DNA of 64,000 nucleotides from an uncultured Paracoccaceae bacterium (GCA_947498415.1 CANMKB010000002.1:434001-498000), one strand, 5' to 3'. Positions 1 to 9,113 are shown, numbered from the stretch's first letter. A program made the numbers and translations. Notes: generated from the letters alone by a model not told the origin.

Positions 1-139
1 GATTTCAGCACATGGCGTTTTGGGCAATACCGAACAAGCCTTAGCCATTGCAAATGAAGCGAAAACCGTGTTTGCGAATAGTCCCGAAGCACTCAACCTG
101 ATCAACATGGCCGAGGCCGGACTGGCAACTGTAGAATGA
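1..139 (+). CDS. ccmI: C-terminal end of probable CcmI (cytochrome c biogenesis)
   Basis: An open frame enters from the left edge and stops with TGA at 137-139. The 45 visible residues are helical and TPR-like, with segments such as [18 protein letters not shown]. CcmI is the TPR-containing chaperone that delivers apocytochrome c to the haem ligation complex at the inner membrane. The call rests mainly on position: in Rhodobacteraceae ccmI commonly lies directly before ruvX. Its stop overlaps the ruvX start (ATGA), so the two are translationally coupled. Another TPR protein cannot be excluded from this fragment. Confidence 0.55.
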   Translation, partial: ISAHGVLGNTEQALAIANEAKTVFANSPEALNLINMAEAGLATVE

Positions 140-624
140 CAACGAACATCATTGAAAACCTAGCCGAGACCCCCAATGCCCTGCCCCCTATGCAGGCGCT
201 GATTGGGCTTGATCTGGGCACAAAGACCATCGGCGTTGCGGTGTCTGACAGCTTTCAATCCATCGCAACCCCGCTGGAAACGGTGAAACGCAAAAAGTTT
301 AAACTGGATGCTGCGCGATTGCTTGAGATCATTGGGGACCGCGCCGTTGGAGGCATCGTTTTGGGCCTGCCTTTGAATATGGATGGCAGCGAAGGGCCGC
401 GTGCGCAATCCACCCGGGCCTTTGCACGCAACCTGTCGCAGCTGACGCCTTTGCCAATTGTGTATTGGGATGAACGCCTGTCCACAGTCGCGGCGGAACG
501 TGCGCTCTTAGAGGCTGATACCAGCCGTCAACGACGCTCAGAGGTGATTGATCACGTCGCCGCATCTTATATTCTGCAAGGGGTGTTGGATCGACTGGGC
601 CATATGCGCTCTAATGGATCATAG
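136..624 (+). CDS. ruvX: Holliday junction resolvase-like RuvX (YqgF)
   Basis: A 162-residue RNase H-fold nuclease of the YqgF/RuvX family, implicated in processing the 5' end of pre-16S rRNA and in Holliday junction resolution. The acidic active site is visible: D26 in [16 protein letters not shown]113 in WDERLST and D139 in VIDHVAAS. Residues 1-19 form an extra N-terminal tail before the usual start of the fold, so initiation at M19 is possible. However, the ATG at 136 overlaps the upstream stop, which favours the long form. DUF1289 follows after 9 bp, suggesting one transcript with ccmI. Confidence 0.95.
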   Translation: MTTNIIENLAETPNALPPMQALIGLDLGTKTIGVAVSDSFQSIATPLETVKRKKFKLDAARLLEIIGDRAVGGIVLGLPLNMDGSEGPRAQSTRAFARNLSQLTPLPIVYWDERLSTVAAERALLEADTSRQRRSEVIDHVAASYILQGVLDRLGHMRSNGS

Positions 625-633
625 GGTAGATCG

Positions 634-882
634 ATGCCAAAGAATCAAGACAAGTCAAAGGTTTGGGCGCGGGACGAGATTGAATCGCCCTGCATTCAAG
701 TGTGTGTCGTGCATCCCGAAGCCCGCATTTGCACAGGCTGTTTTCGATCAATCGACGAGATAACCTGTTGGTCTAAGATGGATCATGACGAACGTGCCGA
801 GATTATGGCTGCCCTGCCCGAACGTGAGGCCAGCCTAAAGGTGCGCCGCGGTGGCCGGGCCGCACGTCTGAAACGGCCGTAG
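634..882 (+). CDS. DUF1289 small cysteine-motif protein
   Basis: An 82-residue protein of the DUF1289 family (PF06945). Four cysteines at residues 20, 24, 33 and 36, in CIQVCVVHPEARICTGC, form the family's probable metal-binding site. They are followed by the conserved F-R-x-I-x-E-I stretch and a W-x-x-M-x-x-x-E-R helix. The basic C-terminus is usual. No biochemical function is established. It lies 9 bp after ruvX and is followed by a strong terminator, so it ends the ccmI-ruvX transcript. Confidence 0.9.
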   Translation: MPKNQDKSKVWARDEIESPCIQVCVVHPEARICTGCFRSIDEITCWSKMDHDERAEIMAALPEREASLKVRRGGRAARLKRP

Positions 883-910
883 GTGTTCAACCTATCAACC
901 AAACACACAA

Positions 911-938
911 AAAACCCCGCACCAAGATGCGGGGTTTT
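911..938. terminator. Bidirectional intrinsic terminator
   Basis: A perfect 11 bp stem, AAAACCCCGCA (911-921) with TGCGGGGTTTT (928-938), has a six-base loop and T-runs on both strands. It sits between the DUF1289 gene (+) and the RTX gene (-) and can terminate both. Confidence 0.9.
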
Positions 939-959
939 GTCGTTTTAAACGGTTATGAC

Positions 960-1898
960 TTAGGAAACGGCAATTGGGGTGTATTCTGTTTCCAAGACAC
1001 GGATGTCAGATTCTGACAGAATGCCAGCTTGGTCTTCCACCTGCGCCACTGCCACGCCGTCGACAGATACAATCGCTTCGTCGCCATCTGGGCCAGGGGC
1101 GATAGTGATCACGCCAGGTGCGCCAGTCTCGACAAAGACGGTCAGAATGTCTTCGCCATTTTGGAAATCTTCCACAACTGGGATGTCTGTACCATCAACA
1201 TAAGTGCCGGTCACAAAGTCGTCAGCGCCAAGGCCACCGGCTGCTTCGTCACCGCTGCCCATCAGGAACACATCATCACCACTGCCACCAATCATTGTGT
1301 CTGCATCCAGAACATCGACCGCGTCCAAAACGCCGTCACGGTTGCTGTCTTCGATGCCATCCAGCCAGTCGTTGCCGCCGCCGCCAATCAGTGTGTCTTC
1401 GCCTTGGCCACCGATGAGGTAATCATTACCGGAGTCGCCGTCCAATGAGTCATTGCCAACGCCGCCATAGATGCCGTCATCGCCTTCAGCGCCATGCACT
1501 GTGTCTTGGCCACGCCCAGCTAGAATTGCGTCATCGCCTTCGCCGCCGTAAATGTCATCTGCACCAAAACCGCCATAGATGAGATCGTCACCGTCATCCC
1601 CATCAATGGTGTCTGCGCCCTGCAGGCCAAAGATTTGGTCGTTGCCTTCGGTGCCTTCCAGCAGGTCTGCCCCTGTGGAACCGGTGACTGTCGTGTCAAA
1701 CTCGACTTCTGGTGTTTCAGGTTCTTCCGGTGTTTCAGGCGTTTCTGGCTCTTCTGGTGTTTCTGGCTCTTCTGGTGTTTCAGGAGTTTCAGGTTCTTCT
1801 GGAGTATCTCCACCAGCATCATCTGTGCCGCCATCATCGCCGAATGCAAAGATCGAAGCACCAAGTGCAGCAAAGCCGAGAAGTAGAAAAAGTTCCAT
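960..1898 (-). CDS. RTX-type calcium-binding repeat protein
   Basis: A 312-residue acidic protein. Residues 1-19 (MELFLLLGFAALGASIFAF) are a hydrophobic segment, either a membrane anchor or an uncleaved signal. Residues about 22-66 are an unstructured linker of E-P-E-T-P units. Residues about 76-225 are RTX nonapeptide repeats (GGxGxDxUx type, e.g. GGQGEDTLIGGGGNDWLDG) that bind calcium as a parallel beta-roll. An EF-hand-like DSNRDGVLDAVD interrupts them. The C-terminal 80 residues are a beta-rich cap. There is no type I secretion partner nearby, and the N-terminal anchor suggests surface or periplasmic retention. Rhodobacteraceae have several such proteins; the role is unknown. Confidence 0.85.
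   Translation of the reverse strand: MELFLLLGFAALGASIFAFGDDGGTDDAGGDTPEEPETPETPEEPETPEEPETPETPEEPETPEVEFDTTVTGSTGADLLEGTEGNDQIFGLQGADTIDGDDGDDLIYGGFGADDIYGGEGDDAILAGRGQDTVHGAEGDDGIYGGVGNDSLDGDSGNDYLIGGQGEDTLIGGGGNDWLDGIEDSNRDGVLDAVDVLDADTMIGGSGDDVFLMGSGDEAAGGLGADDFVTGTYVDGTDIPVVEDFQNGEDILTVFVETGAPGVITIAPGPDGDEAIVSVDGVAVAQVEDQAGILSESDIRVLETEYTPIAVS
1708..1803 (-). repeat. In-gene tandem repeat encoding the E-P-E-T-P linker
   Basis: Tandem 18 bp and 27 bp units, starting GGTGTTTCAGG or GGTGTTTCTGG on the plus strand, encode the EEPETPE-type linker between the membrane anchor and the RTX repeats of the 960-1898 gene. Unit lengths are multiples of three, so copy-number changes would lengthen or shorten the linker without a frameshift. 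Confidence 0.75.
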
Positions 1899-2036
1899 CG
1901 GAATATCCCGTCTAAATTCGTTAACCTTAAATGGAATTAGGCAATTTCATGTCAAATTGAAATCGAAAAGTAGTATTGTCGCCCATGTGGATACAACGCG
2001 GGCGTGTGGGATTAACTGTTTCCCACAAAGCCTGAA

Positions 2037-2858
2037 TTACAGCCCAATCGCTTTGCGCAGCATATTCAAAGCGACCACTGTCAAGAACACCGCAAAGATT
2101 CGTTTGAGCGGCTTTGGGTCCATCGCGTGGGCCAATTTTACGCCAATGGGGGCGGTCAGCAATGTCATGGCGATCACGATTGCAAAGGCCACTATATTCA
2201 CCGCGCCCCATGTCAGGGGTGGCTTGGCCTCTGCGGGGATGTCCATCAGCAAAAAGCCTAACACGCCGGGCACTGCGATAATTAATCCAAACCCCGCGGC
2301 TGTCGCAACAGCGCGGTGGATGGGCACGTTAAACAGGCTCATCAGCGGTACGCCAAAGCTGCCCCCGCCAATCCCCATCAGAACAGATAAAAACCCAACC
2401 GCTGGACTAAGCGCCCACCGTTTTGCGCCGGTTGGCATCACGTTGCCCAACCGCCATTCACTGCGCCCAAAGCCCATGTACAGACCAATCACGATGCCCA
2501 AAACACCAAACACGCCTTGCAACGTCGTAGAGCGTAGAAAGGCCGCCAGAAAAACCCCAACGATCGCACCAAGCGCGATGCCCGGTGCCCATTGGCGTAA
2601 AATGTCCCAATCCACTGCACCCTTTTTATGGTGGCTGTGGACCGACCGAATAGATGTTATCACAATCGTGGCCAAGGACGTGCCCAAACACATCTGCATC
2701 AACTGCGGACCATCATATCCAAGCGTTTGAAATGCATAGAAAAACGCGGGCACCAAAACAATCCCGCCGCCTACGCCAAGCAATCCAGCCAGCACCCCCG
2801 CCAGGGCCCCGATCACAAGCAAAAGCAGCCCCATGGGCAAAAGTGTCATGAGGTCCAT
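2037..2858 (-). CDS. TauE/SafE (TSUP) family membrane permease
   Basis: A 273-residue polytopic membrane protein of the TSUP family (PF01925), whose members move sulfite, sulfoacetate or other organosulfur anions across the inner membrane. The N-terminal repeat carries the family signature GLLGVGGGIVLVPAF (about residues 25-39), and the second half repeats it as MGIGGGSFGVPLMSLF. About eight hydrophobic helices are visible. It starts 11 bp after the dusA stop, so the two are probably co-transcribed. The substrate cannot be told from sequence. Confidence 0.9.
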   Translation of the reverse strand: MDLMTLLPMGLLLLVIGALAGVLAGLLGVGGGIVLVPAFFYAFQTLGYDGPQLMQMCLGTSLATIVITSIRSVHSHHKKGAVDWDILRQWAPGIALGAIVGVFLAAFLRSTTLQGVFGVLGIVIGLYMGFGRSEWRLGNVMPTGAKRWALSPAVGFLSVLMGIGGGSFGVPLMSLFNVPIHRAVATAAGFGLIIAVPGVLGFLLMDIPAEAKPPLTWGAVNIVAFAIVIAMTLLTAPIGVKLAHAMDPKPLKRIFAVFLTVVALNMLRKAIGL

Positions 2859-2869
2859 TGTGACATGTC

Positions 2870-3889
2870 CTATTCGGCTGCGTGGTCTATTGCACTTTGG
2901 CGAACATGGGCCAATGCCTCAAGCACCATTTCGGGGCCCGCCCCCGGTTTTGCCGCCCCTTCAGACAGCATTCGGCGCCACACGCGTGCCCCAGGCCGCC
3001 CCGTAAACAGGCCCAGCATGTGACGTGTGATCTGGTTGAGCTTACCGCCCCCCGTCAGATGTGCCTCAATGTAGGGCAACATCGCGTGCACCGTTGCATC
3101 AGCTGTCGTAGCGTAATCTATGCCATAAATACGGCGATCTGCCTCCAACAAAACATCTGCAGGATTGTGATATGCTGCACGCCCAATCATCACACCATCC
3201 AAGCCACGCTCCAGATGTGGCAATGCCTCATCCAGCGTGGCGATCCCACCGTTGATTGACAGATGCAAATGCGGAAAGCGTGCCTTCATCGCGTGCACAA
3301 GATCATAATCCAAAGGCGGGATATCTCGGTTTTCTTTGGGCGATAGGCCTTTTAGCCAGGCCTTTCTGGCATGGATCGTAAACCGTGTGATGCCAACCGC
3401 AGAAACCTTTTCCAAAAAGTCCGGCAATACTTTGTGCGTGTCTTGGTCATCCACGCCCAAGCGGCACTTCACGGTCACCTCCACATCCGTGGCATCCTGC
3501 ATCGCTTTCACGCAATCCGCAACAAGCTCTGGTTGTTTCATCAAGACGGCACCAAATGTGCCGGATTGCACCCGATCTGACGGGCAACCAACATTCAGAT
3601 TGACCTCATCATACCCAGCATCCGCCCCCATCTTGGTGGCCTTGGACAACTCCTGTGGGTCTGACCCGCCCAGCTGCAACGCCACCGGATGCTCCGCCGC
3701 GTCAAACGCCAGCAAATGCACCGCCCCGCCCCGCACCAACGCAGGGGCGGTCACCATCTCTGTGTAAAGCAGGGTTTGTTTTGAAAGCAGCCGATGAAAG
3801 AAGCGACAATGACGATCGGTCCAATCCATCATAGGGGCAACCGAAAGACGCGCTGCAGTATGGATGGGTGAAGTATTTTCAAAAGTCAT
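2870..3889 (-). CDS. dusA: tRNA-dihydrouridine synthase A
   Basis: An FMN-dependent enzyme that reduces uridines at positions 20/20a of the tRNA D-loop to dihydrouridine. The TIM-barrel start SVAPMMDWTDRHCRFFHR is characteristic of DusA, and the catalytic cysteine lies in LNVGCPSDRVQSG. A later SINGGIAT and GVMIGRAAY form the FMN phosphate site. I take the ATG at 3889 (339 residues); the frame also has a GTG four codons upstream, and neither has a strong ribosome binding site. It probably forms an operon with the TSUP permease that follows. Confidence 0.95.
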   Translation of the reverse strand: MTFENTSPIHTAARLSVAPMMDWTDRHCRFFHRLLSKQTLLYTEMVTAPALVRGGAVHLLAFDAAEHPVALQLGGSDPQELSKATKMGADAGYDEVNLNVGCPSDRVQSGTFGAVLMKQPELVADCVKAMQDATDVEVTVKCRLGVDDQDTHKVLPDFLEKVSAVGITRFTIHARKAWLKGLSPKENRDIPPLDYDLVHAMKARFPHLHLSINGGIATLDEALPHLERGLDGVMIGRAAYHNPADVLLEADRRIYGIDYATTADATVHAMLPYIEAHLTGGGKLNQITRHMLGLFTGRPGARVWRRMLSEGAAKPGAGPEMVLEALAHVRQSAIDHAAE

Positions 3890-4058
3890 GGTCGACAGCA
3901 CTTGTTTGATCGGGCGAAGAAATCTCGTTTAACACTGAAATACATCAAATTGCCATACGACATAATTTCATTTCACACGGGCATGCGTTCCTTGTGGACG
4001 CTGTTGCTGCGAAAAGATAGATTGCCGCCATTGAGGCGACAGCGTGCAGTGAACCAAA

Positions 4059-4571
4059 ATGACAAACCGCCAGAATTTTGTACCCGACTCGGGGAATACA
4101 CGACTGTTTCGTGATGCCCTGGGGCAATTTGCGACTGGCGTGACGGTCATTACGGCGCAGGCAGACAAGGGCCCGATTGGCATGACGGCCAATTCCTTTA
4201 GCTCGGTGTCGCTGACACCTCCGTTGGTTTTGTGGTCGCCTGCCAAGACATCAGATCGCTACCCCCACTTTGTGAAGGCAAAGCATTTTGCGATTCACGT
4301 GTTGCGGGATGATCAGGCCGCTTTGGCACAGGACTTTGCGAATTCAGGCACTTGCTTTGACCATGGCAACTGGACACGTAATGCCCAGAACGTCCCAATC
4401 CTCAATTCTTGCCTCGCACATTTTGAATGTCGTCTTGTGGCGCGTCATGATGCGGGCGACCACGATATTCTGATCGGTCACGTCGACACTGCATCCATTG
4501 GCGACGGGGCACCATTGCTGTTCTGCAAAGGCCAATTTGGACAGTATTCCGGCCTGCCGTCCGCAGACTGA
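4059..4571 (+). CDS. Flavin reductase family protein (FMN-binding split barrel)
   Basis: A 170-residue protein of the flavin reductase-like family (PF01613). The motif FATGVTVITA (about 24-33) and GMTANSFSSVSLTPPLVLW (about 41-59) are the FMN-binding signature of HpaC-like short-chain reductases, which supply reduced flavin to two-component monooxygenases. GQFGQYSGL near the end is also typical. No monooxygenase partner is nearby, so the partner is unknown. It is divergent from dusA. Confidence 0.88.
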   Translation: MTNRQNFVPDSGNTRLFRDALGQFATGVTVITAQADKGPIGMTANSFSSVSLTPPLVLWSPAKTSDRYPHFVKAKHFAIHVLRDDQAALAQDFANSGTCFDHGNWTRNAQNVPILNSCLAHFECRLVARHDAGDHDILIGHVDTASIGDGAPLLFCKGQFGQYSGLPSAD

Positions 4572-5159
4572 TTCCAAATCCGATTCGCAGTTAGAAAGCG
4601 CCCTTCGTTCCCGATTCAGATACATACCTGCGCTTTTGTGCAGAATAGATCGAATTACTAAACAGTGCATTAACAGCGCGAGGCCGCTGTTCGTCACGCA
4701 GATGGCACATGTTTCCGCCCATGGATTATCCCCAATCCGGGAACAATCAAGTCCCCTACCTCACTTACAAGCTGAGCTATTCGACATAGCACCCATCAAT
4801 TTTAGCTAAATTCGCGAAGTACTGTAGCGGAATGGGAAACAATCCTTTGTTCAATTTCAGTGAACCCCCTGAAACTTTCACTTCACGTCCGCGTCATTCA
4901 AGCCGACATTGTGGGTGGTGTGTTCCCTAATCACACCTTTGCACAGTAATATCGGTGAACAAAAGGTTAACCGGGCCCTCGGCAGAACGTCGGGGGGACA
5001 TTGTTAAACTTTTCACCGTGTCTGGGCATGGTTTGGGGCGTAATGGTTGGTTTGAATGTTGGATGGGGATCTCGCATTCAAGTTTGAGTTAATTGCCGAG
5101 CTTGGGGTTCGGTTCAGCTGCGGCGAGCACTCTGCGCTGCTGACTGGAGAGGGAACGAA
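4572..5159. other. 588 bp intergenic region without a recognisable gene
   Basis: No open frame here has a plausible start, ribosome binding site and coding character. It should hold the promoter of the Hint-domain gene; GGAGAGGGAACGAAATG at 5146-5162 supplies its ribosome binding site. A tRNA D-arm-like stretch at 4723-4792 was examined and not accepted as a tRNA. Confidence 0.6.
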
Positions 5160-5807
5160 ATGATTAATACGCGAAACGGCATAGACCGGGACACTTTTGT
5201 GGTCGCTCGTCATGACTACATCTGCTTTGCAAAAGGCACCATGATTGCAACCATCAATGGCGAACGCGCGATTGAAGATCTGCAAGCGGGAGACAAAGTC
5301 ATCACACGTGACAACGGCCTGCAAGCGATTGCATGGATTGGTCACAAGGCATTGGACAGTGACGACCTACGGCACACACCGAAACTGCGCCCCATTTTGA
5401 TCAAAGCTGGCGCATTGGGCAATGACATGCCCGAACGCGACCTGATGGTTTCGCCAAACCACCGCATGTTGATCGCCAATGACGTGACATCTGTGTTGTT
5501 TGACGAGCGCGAAACGCTTGTCGCAGCCAAACATCTGGTGGGCAAACCGGGCATCGAAGTGGCTGATGTGGTCGAAACCACCTACTACCATATGCTGTTT
5601 GCACATCACGAAGTGGTTCTAAGCAACGGCGCATGGTCTGAAAGCTTCCAGCCTGGGGATTATTCCATGGGCACTTTGGATGACGCGCAACGTGATGAAA
5701 TCTTTGCACTCTTTCCAGAGCTGAAAGAACACGAGGGACTGGGAGACTACGTGTCAGCACGTCGGTCTTTGAACAAAAAAGAGGCTGCGCTGCTTCGCGC
5801 AAGCTAA
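5160..5807 (+). CDS. Stand-alone Hint-domain protein
   Basis: A 215-residue protein that is mostly a Hint domain (PF13403 type). The autoprocessing block starts at C22 in ICFAKGTMIATINGERAI, followed by DLQAGDKVITRDNGLQAIAWIG, and then a histidine-containing block, MVSPNHRMLI. The C-terminal part, HHEVVLSNGAWSESFQPGD, is the usual conserved end. In most Rhodobacteraceae this domain sits at the C-terminus of RTX-like secreted proteins. Here only 21 residues precede the catalytic cysteine, so almost no N-extein is present. Function is unknown; proteolytic or splicing chemistry is inferred from the family. Confidence 0.85.
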   Translation: MINTRNGIDRDTFVVARHDYICFAKGTMIATINGERAIEDLQAGDKVITRDNGLQAIAWIGHKALDSDDLRHTPKLRPILIKAGALGNDMPERDLMVSPNHRMLIANDVTSVLFDERETLVAAKHLVGKPGIEVADVVETTYYHMLFAHHEVVLSNGAWSESFQPGDYSMGTLDDAQRDEIFALFPELKEHEGLGDYVSARRSLNKKEAALLRAS

Positions 5808-5844
5808 TATCGCAATGCCTGCACATGTAGGTTTTCTGTGAAAG

Positions 5845-5870
5845 ACGCGTCCCATTGGGGCGCGTTTTTT
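5845..5870 (+). terminator. Intrinsic terminator of the Hint-domain gene
   Basis: Stem ACGCGTCCC (5845-5853) with GGGGCGCGT (5857-5865), with one T-G wobble and a three-base loop, followed by a T-run to 5870. Confidence 0.85.
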
Positions 5871-5944
5871 GTATTGGTACACTGGTTTTATCTTGCAACA
5901 TAGCGCCCTCAGCGCAACGCTCTGCGGACATGATGGAGGTTAAG

Positions 5945-6583
5945 ATGACAGTCGCAGAACTATTCACCTTTGCAGTTGTGGCAGGCCTGTTGGTGATGTC
6001 ACCGGGACCAAATGGGGTGCTTATCGCCAAAACAGTCCCCACGTCTGGGCGGGCTGCCGGCTTTGCGAACATCCTTGGGTTTTCAGCGTCGTTTTACCTA
6101 CACGGAACTCTAAGTGTATTGGGCATTTCGCTCATCTTGGTGCAATCGGCCTACGCCTTTAGCATCGTAAAGTATCTGGGCGCCGCCTACTTGTGTTGGA
6201 TCGGGATCAAGGCGCTGATCGACGCCTACAAAGGTGGTCAGTCAAAGGTGCAAGTTGCCCCAGCCAAACGTGAGCGAACGCTGTATCGCGCGTTTGCAGA
6301 AGGGTTTCTCACCAACATCCTGAATCCAAAAACATCTATGTTTTATCTCGCGGCCTTTCCCCAATTCATCTCCCCCACCGAAAGCGGAATCCTGGTGTCT
6401 TATCAGTTGGTGACGATCCATTGCCTTTTGAATGCTATCTGGTTTGGGGGGATTGTGTTCTTATTCGCCACACTCACCAAAGCGGCAAGCAGCGGTTCGT
6501 TTCAACGTTGGCTTAAAGGGGTAACCGGCGTTGTGTTTATTGGCTTTGGCCTGAAGCTCGCAAGCATCAGGCCAAACCTGTAG
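5945..6583 (+). CDS. LysE/RhtB family exporter
   Basis: A 212-residue inner-membrane exporter of the LysE family (PF01810), which removes amino acids or their derivatives. The signature VMSPGPNGVLIAKT lies after the first helix, and GFLTNILNPKTSMFYLAAFPQF is the second conserved block. About six helices are predicted. I place the start at 5945 because GGAGGTTAAG lies just before this ATG; the longer frame from 5855 would begin inside the preceding terminator. The substrate is unknown. Confidence 0.9.
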   Translation: MTVAELFTFAVVAGLLVMSPGPNGVLIAKTVPTSGRAAGFANILGFSASFYLHGTLSVLGISLILVQSAYAFSIVKYLGAAYLCWIGIKALIDAYKGGQSKVQVAPAKRERTLYRAFAEGFLTNILNPKTSMFYLAAFPQFISPTESGILVSYQLVTIHCLLNAIWFGGIVFLFATLTKAASSGSFQRWLKGVTGVVFIGFGLKLASIRPNL

Positions 6584-6586
6584 CGT

Positions 6587-6940
6587 TTACGCCAGCGCGG
6601 TCACTTCGATTTCGATGCGATATTTCGGATCAATCAATTCGCAGGCAATCATCGTCGCGGCTGGCGGGTTTTCACCCAAAGCAGCGGACAAGATCGGCCA
6701 GCAGGGTTCAAACTCTGCGGCATCTGGCAGGTAGTAGTTTACGCGCACGATTTTAGACAAATCGCTGCCAGCCTCTTTCAGCGCGTTTTCAATGGTTTGC
6801 AACGCAGACTTACACTGCTCTTCCACAGTATCACCCTGCCCGACTGTGCCAGCAACATGCACAAAACCGCCAGCCACAACTGCGCGACAATAGCCAATTT
6901 TGGCTTCGAACTCGCCGCCGGAATGAATACGTTTGATCAT
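6587..6940 (-). CDS. RidA family protein
   Basis: A 117-residue member of the RidA/YjgF/UK114 family, small trimeric deaminases that hydrolyse reactive enamine/imine intermediates from PLP enzymes. CRAVVAGGFVHVAGTVG and the C-terminal RIEIEVTALA match family blocks. The arginine of the usual IEI/EVxA ending is present, but the typical C-x-R-x-x-V near residue 105 is replaced by CELIDPKYRIEIE, so it belongs to a subgroup other than archetypal RidA. The ATG at 6940 has a GGGAG site upstream. It is convergent with the LysE gene, with 3 bp between stops. Confidence 0.9.
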   Translation of the reverse strand: MIKRIHSGGEFEAKIGYCRAVVAGGFVHVAGTVGQGDTVEEQCKSALQTIENALKEAGSDLSKIVRVNYYLPDAAEFEPCWPILSAALGENPPAATMIACELIDPKYRIEIEVTALA

Positions 6941-6955
6941 AGGGATCTCCCAAGC

Positions 6956-6981
6956 AAAAACGGCGCGGAAAACCGCGCCGT
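6956..6981 (-). terminator. Intrinsic terminator downstream of clpX
   Basis: Perfect 9 bp stem ACGGCGCGG (6960-6968) with CCGCGCCGT (6973-6981) and a four-base loop. On the minus strand it is followed by a T-run, which fits termination of clpX just before ridA. Confidence 0.85.
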
Positions 6982-7001
6982 GTGTTGTAAATTTCGTAGA
7001 A

Positions 7002-8267
7002 TTAGCCGGCTGACGCTGGCTCTTTCTCGGCATCCGCATGGATCATGAGCGGTGCTGCGTCCGAGGTCACAGCCTCATCATTCACCACAACCTCTGTCAC
7101 GCTGTCTTGACCTGGTAAGTCAAACATTGTGTCCAGCAGAATGTCTTCAAGGATAGAGCGCAAGCCACGTGCCCCTGTCTTACGTTCAATCGCACGCTTG
7201 GCGATTGCAGACAGCGCATCGTCAGTAAAGGTCAGTTGCGTATCTTCCAGCTCAAAGAGACGTTGGTACTGTTTGACCAATGCGTTCTTTGGCTCTGTCA
7301 GAATGGTGACCAGCGCGTCTTCGTCCAGATCTTCGAGCGTTGCCAACACAGGCAAACGACCCACAAATTCCGGGATCAAACCAAACTTCAACAGATCTTC
7401 TGGCTCAAGCTCCTTAAAGATCTCACCGATCCCGCGATCATCATCGTTACGCACATCCGCGCCAAAGCCCATAGCAGAACCTTTGCCACGCTGCGCAATG
7501 ATCCGGTCAAGGCCAGCAAACGCGCCGCCACAGATGAACAGGATGTTGGTCGTATCCACTTGCAGGAATTCCTGCTGCGGATGCTTACGGCCCCCCTGTG
7601 GCGGAACCGACGCAACGGTGCCTTCCATCAGTTTCAGCAATGCCTGCTGCACACCCTCGCCCGACACATCGCGGGTGATGGATGGGTTTTCAGACTTACG
7701 GGTAATCTTATCAACTTCGTCGATATAAACGATGCCGCGCTGAGCGCGTTCCACGTTATACTCTGACGCCTGAAGCAGCTTGAGAATGATGTTTTCAACA
7801 TCTTCCCCAACATAGCCCGCTTCGGTCAATGTGGTCGCATCCGCCATGGTGAACGGCACGTCCAGAATACGTGCAAGCGTCTGGGCCAAAAGCGTTTTAC
7901 CGCAACCGGTTGGACCAATCAGCAGAATGTTGGATTTCGCCAGTTCAATATCGCCGCCCTTCTGAGCGTGATTGAGGCGTTTGTAGTGGTTGTGCACCGC
8001 CACCGAAAGAACGCGTTTCGCTACAGCCTGACCGATCACGTAATCGTCCAGAACTTCACAGATTTCTTTCGGAGTTGGAACACCTTCCGAAGACTTAAGC
8101 CCTGATGCTTTGGTCTCTTCGCGGATGATGTCCATACACAGCTCGACGCATTCGTCGCAGATGAACACCGTCGGGCCTGCAATCAGCTTACGCACCTCAT
8201 GCTGGCTCTTGCCGCAGAAGCTGCAATAGAGGGTGTTCTTGCTGTCTCCACCGGAATTAGATGCCAT
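7002..8267 (-). CDS. clpX: ATP-dependent Clp protease ATP-binding subunit ClpX
   Basis: A 421-residue AAA+ unfoldase that feeds substrates into ClpP. The N-terminal zinc domain shows cysteines at 15, 18, 37 and 40. Walker A is GPTGCGKT (about residue 119), Walker B is [10 protein letters not shown], and the pore loop GYVGEDVE and sensor block [11 protein letters not shown] are present. Length is normal for the family. It lies 145 bp after clpP in the same direction, the usual order. The acidic, alanine-rich last 25 residues are typical for this group. Confidence 0.98.
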   Translation of the reverse strand: MASNSGGDSKNTLYCSFCGKSQHEVRKLIAGPTVFICDECVELCMDIIREETKASGLKSSEGVPTPKEICEVLDDYVIGQAVAKRVLSVAVHNHYKRLNHAQKGGDIELAKSNILLIGPTGCGKTLLAQTLARILDVPFTMADATTLTEAGYVGEDVENIILKLLQASEYNVERAQRGIVYIDEVDKITRKSENPSITRDVSGEGVQQALLKLMEGTVASVPPQGGRKHPQQEFLQVDTTNILFICGGAFAGLDRIIAQRGKGSAMGFGADVRNDDDRGIGEIFKELEPEDLLKFGLIPEFVGRLPVLATLEDLDEDALVTILTEPKNALVKQYQRLFELEDTQLTFTDDALSAIAKRAIERKTGARGLRSILEDILLDTMFDLPGQDSVTEVVVNDEAVTSDAAPLMIHADAEKEPASAG

Positions 8268-8412
8268 AGTCTACCTTTCGGGCCTCAGATCATATGCGCC
8301 GGGCGCTTCTGCACCGCCAAAACCACGCCTTTCTTGCAGCTTATGGCAGTCCCAATGCAGGCACAATCGCAAAGTGATCCCGCATCGCCACTGATGCGGA
8401 ACCAAAATTTAC

Positions 8413-9039
8413 TTACTCGTCGTCGCTTTTGGGGCGGTTTTCCACGATCTCATCGATGTGACCCCATTCTTTTGCCTCTTCAGGAGACATGAAATTATCG
8501 CGCTCTAGATCTTGGCGCACTTTTTCACGCTCAAGACCTGTGTGTTTCACGTAGATATCAATCAAACGGTCTTTGATTTTCTGCGTTTCCTGCGCGTGGA
8601 TCATGATGTCCGTCGCCTGACCTTGGTACCCGCCGGAAGGCTGGTGCACCATGATACGCGCGTTTGGCAGTGCAAAGCGCATACCCGCTTCACCACCACA
8701 AGACAGCAAAGACCCCATCGAGGCCGCCTGGCCGATGACCAGCGTCGACACCTTTGGTTTGATGTATTGCATGGTGTCATAGATCGACAAACCCGAGGTC
8801 ACAACACCGCCCGGGCTGTTGATATACATGCTGATTTCTTTTGACGGGTTTTCCGCCTCAAGGTGCAACAGCTGTGCCACGATCAAGCTCGACATGCCGT
8901 CATGCACAGGACCGTTCAAAAAGATAATCCGTTCTTTCAGCAGGCGCGAAAAAATATCATAGGCGCGCTCGCCACGGCTGGTTTGTTCCACAACCATTGG
9001 AACGAGAGTGTTCATATATGTTTCGTAAGGATCGTTCAT
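8413..9039 (-). CDS. clpP: ATP-dependent Clp protease proteolytic subunit
   Basis: A 208-residue serine peptidase. The catalytic triad is complete: S107 in GQAASMGS, H132 in MVHQPSGG and D181 in LERDNFMS. The ATG at 9039 is preferred over the GTG at 9045 because AGGTGG is well spaced from it. It assembles as a tetradecamer and works with ClpX, encoded next. A heat-shock-type promoter lies upstream. Confidence 0.98.
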   Translation of the reverse strand: MNDPYETYMNTLVPMVVEQTSRGERAYDIFSRLLKERIIFLNGPVHDGMSSLIVAQLLHLEAENPSKEISMYINSPGGVVTSGLSIYDTMQYIKPKVSTLVIGQAASMGSLLSCGGEAGMRFALPNARIMVHQPSGGYQGQATDIMIHAQETQKIKDRLIDIYVKHTGLEREKVRQDLERDNFMSPEEAKEWGHIDEIVENRPKSDDE

Positions 9040-9082
9040 ATCCACCTGCCTACTGCTGTTCGCTGACCATAGGGGCCAGTGC

Positions 9083-9113
9083 CTAATGGAGTCTTAGTGG
9101 TGCGTTTTACAAG
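9083..9113 (-). promoter_or_regulatory. Probable sigma-32 (RpoH) promoter of clpP
   Basis: On the minus strand CTTGTAA is followed, after 15 bases, by CTCCATTAG, close to the enterobacterial sigma-32 consensus CTTGAAA-N13-17-CCCCATNTA. It would start transcription about 37 bases before the clpP ATG. Heat-shock control of clpP is known in many proteobacteria; here it is inferred from the match. Confidence 0.5.

Noticed and set aside
1579..2730. 383-codon plus-strand open frame
   Set aside because: It is antisense to the RTX and TSUP genes, serine/proline-rich with no domain, and arises from the repetitive composition of the RTX gene.
4723..4792. tRNA-like stretch on the minus strand with AGCTCAG-type D arm, a GGGGA/TTCCC stem and a GGATT/AATCC stem
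   Set aside because: No acceptor stem can be formed, the middle loop has eight bases, and there is no TTCGA-type T-loop. At best a degenerate remnant.
8384..8400. Short CCGCATC/GATGCGG stem between clpP and clpX
   Set aside because: Only seven pairs and no T-run; clpP-clpX read-through cannot be excluded.
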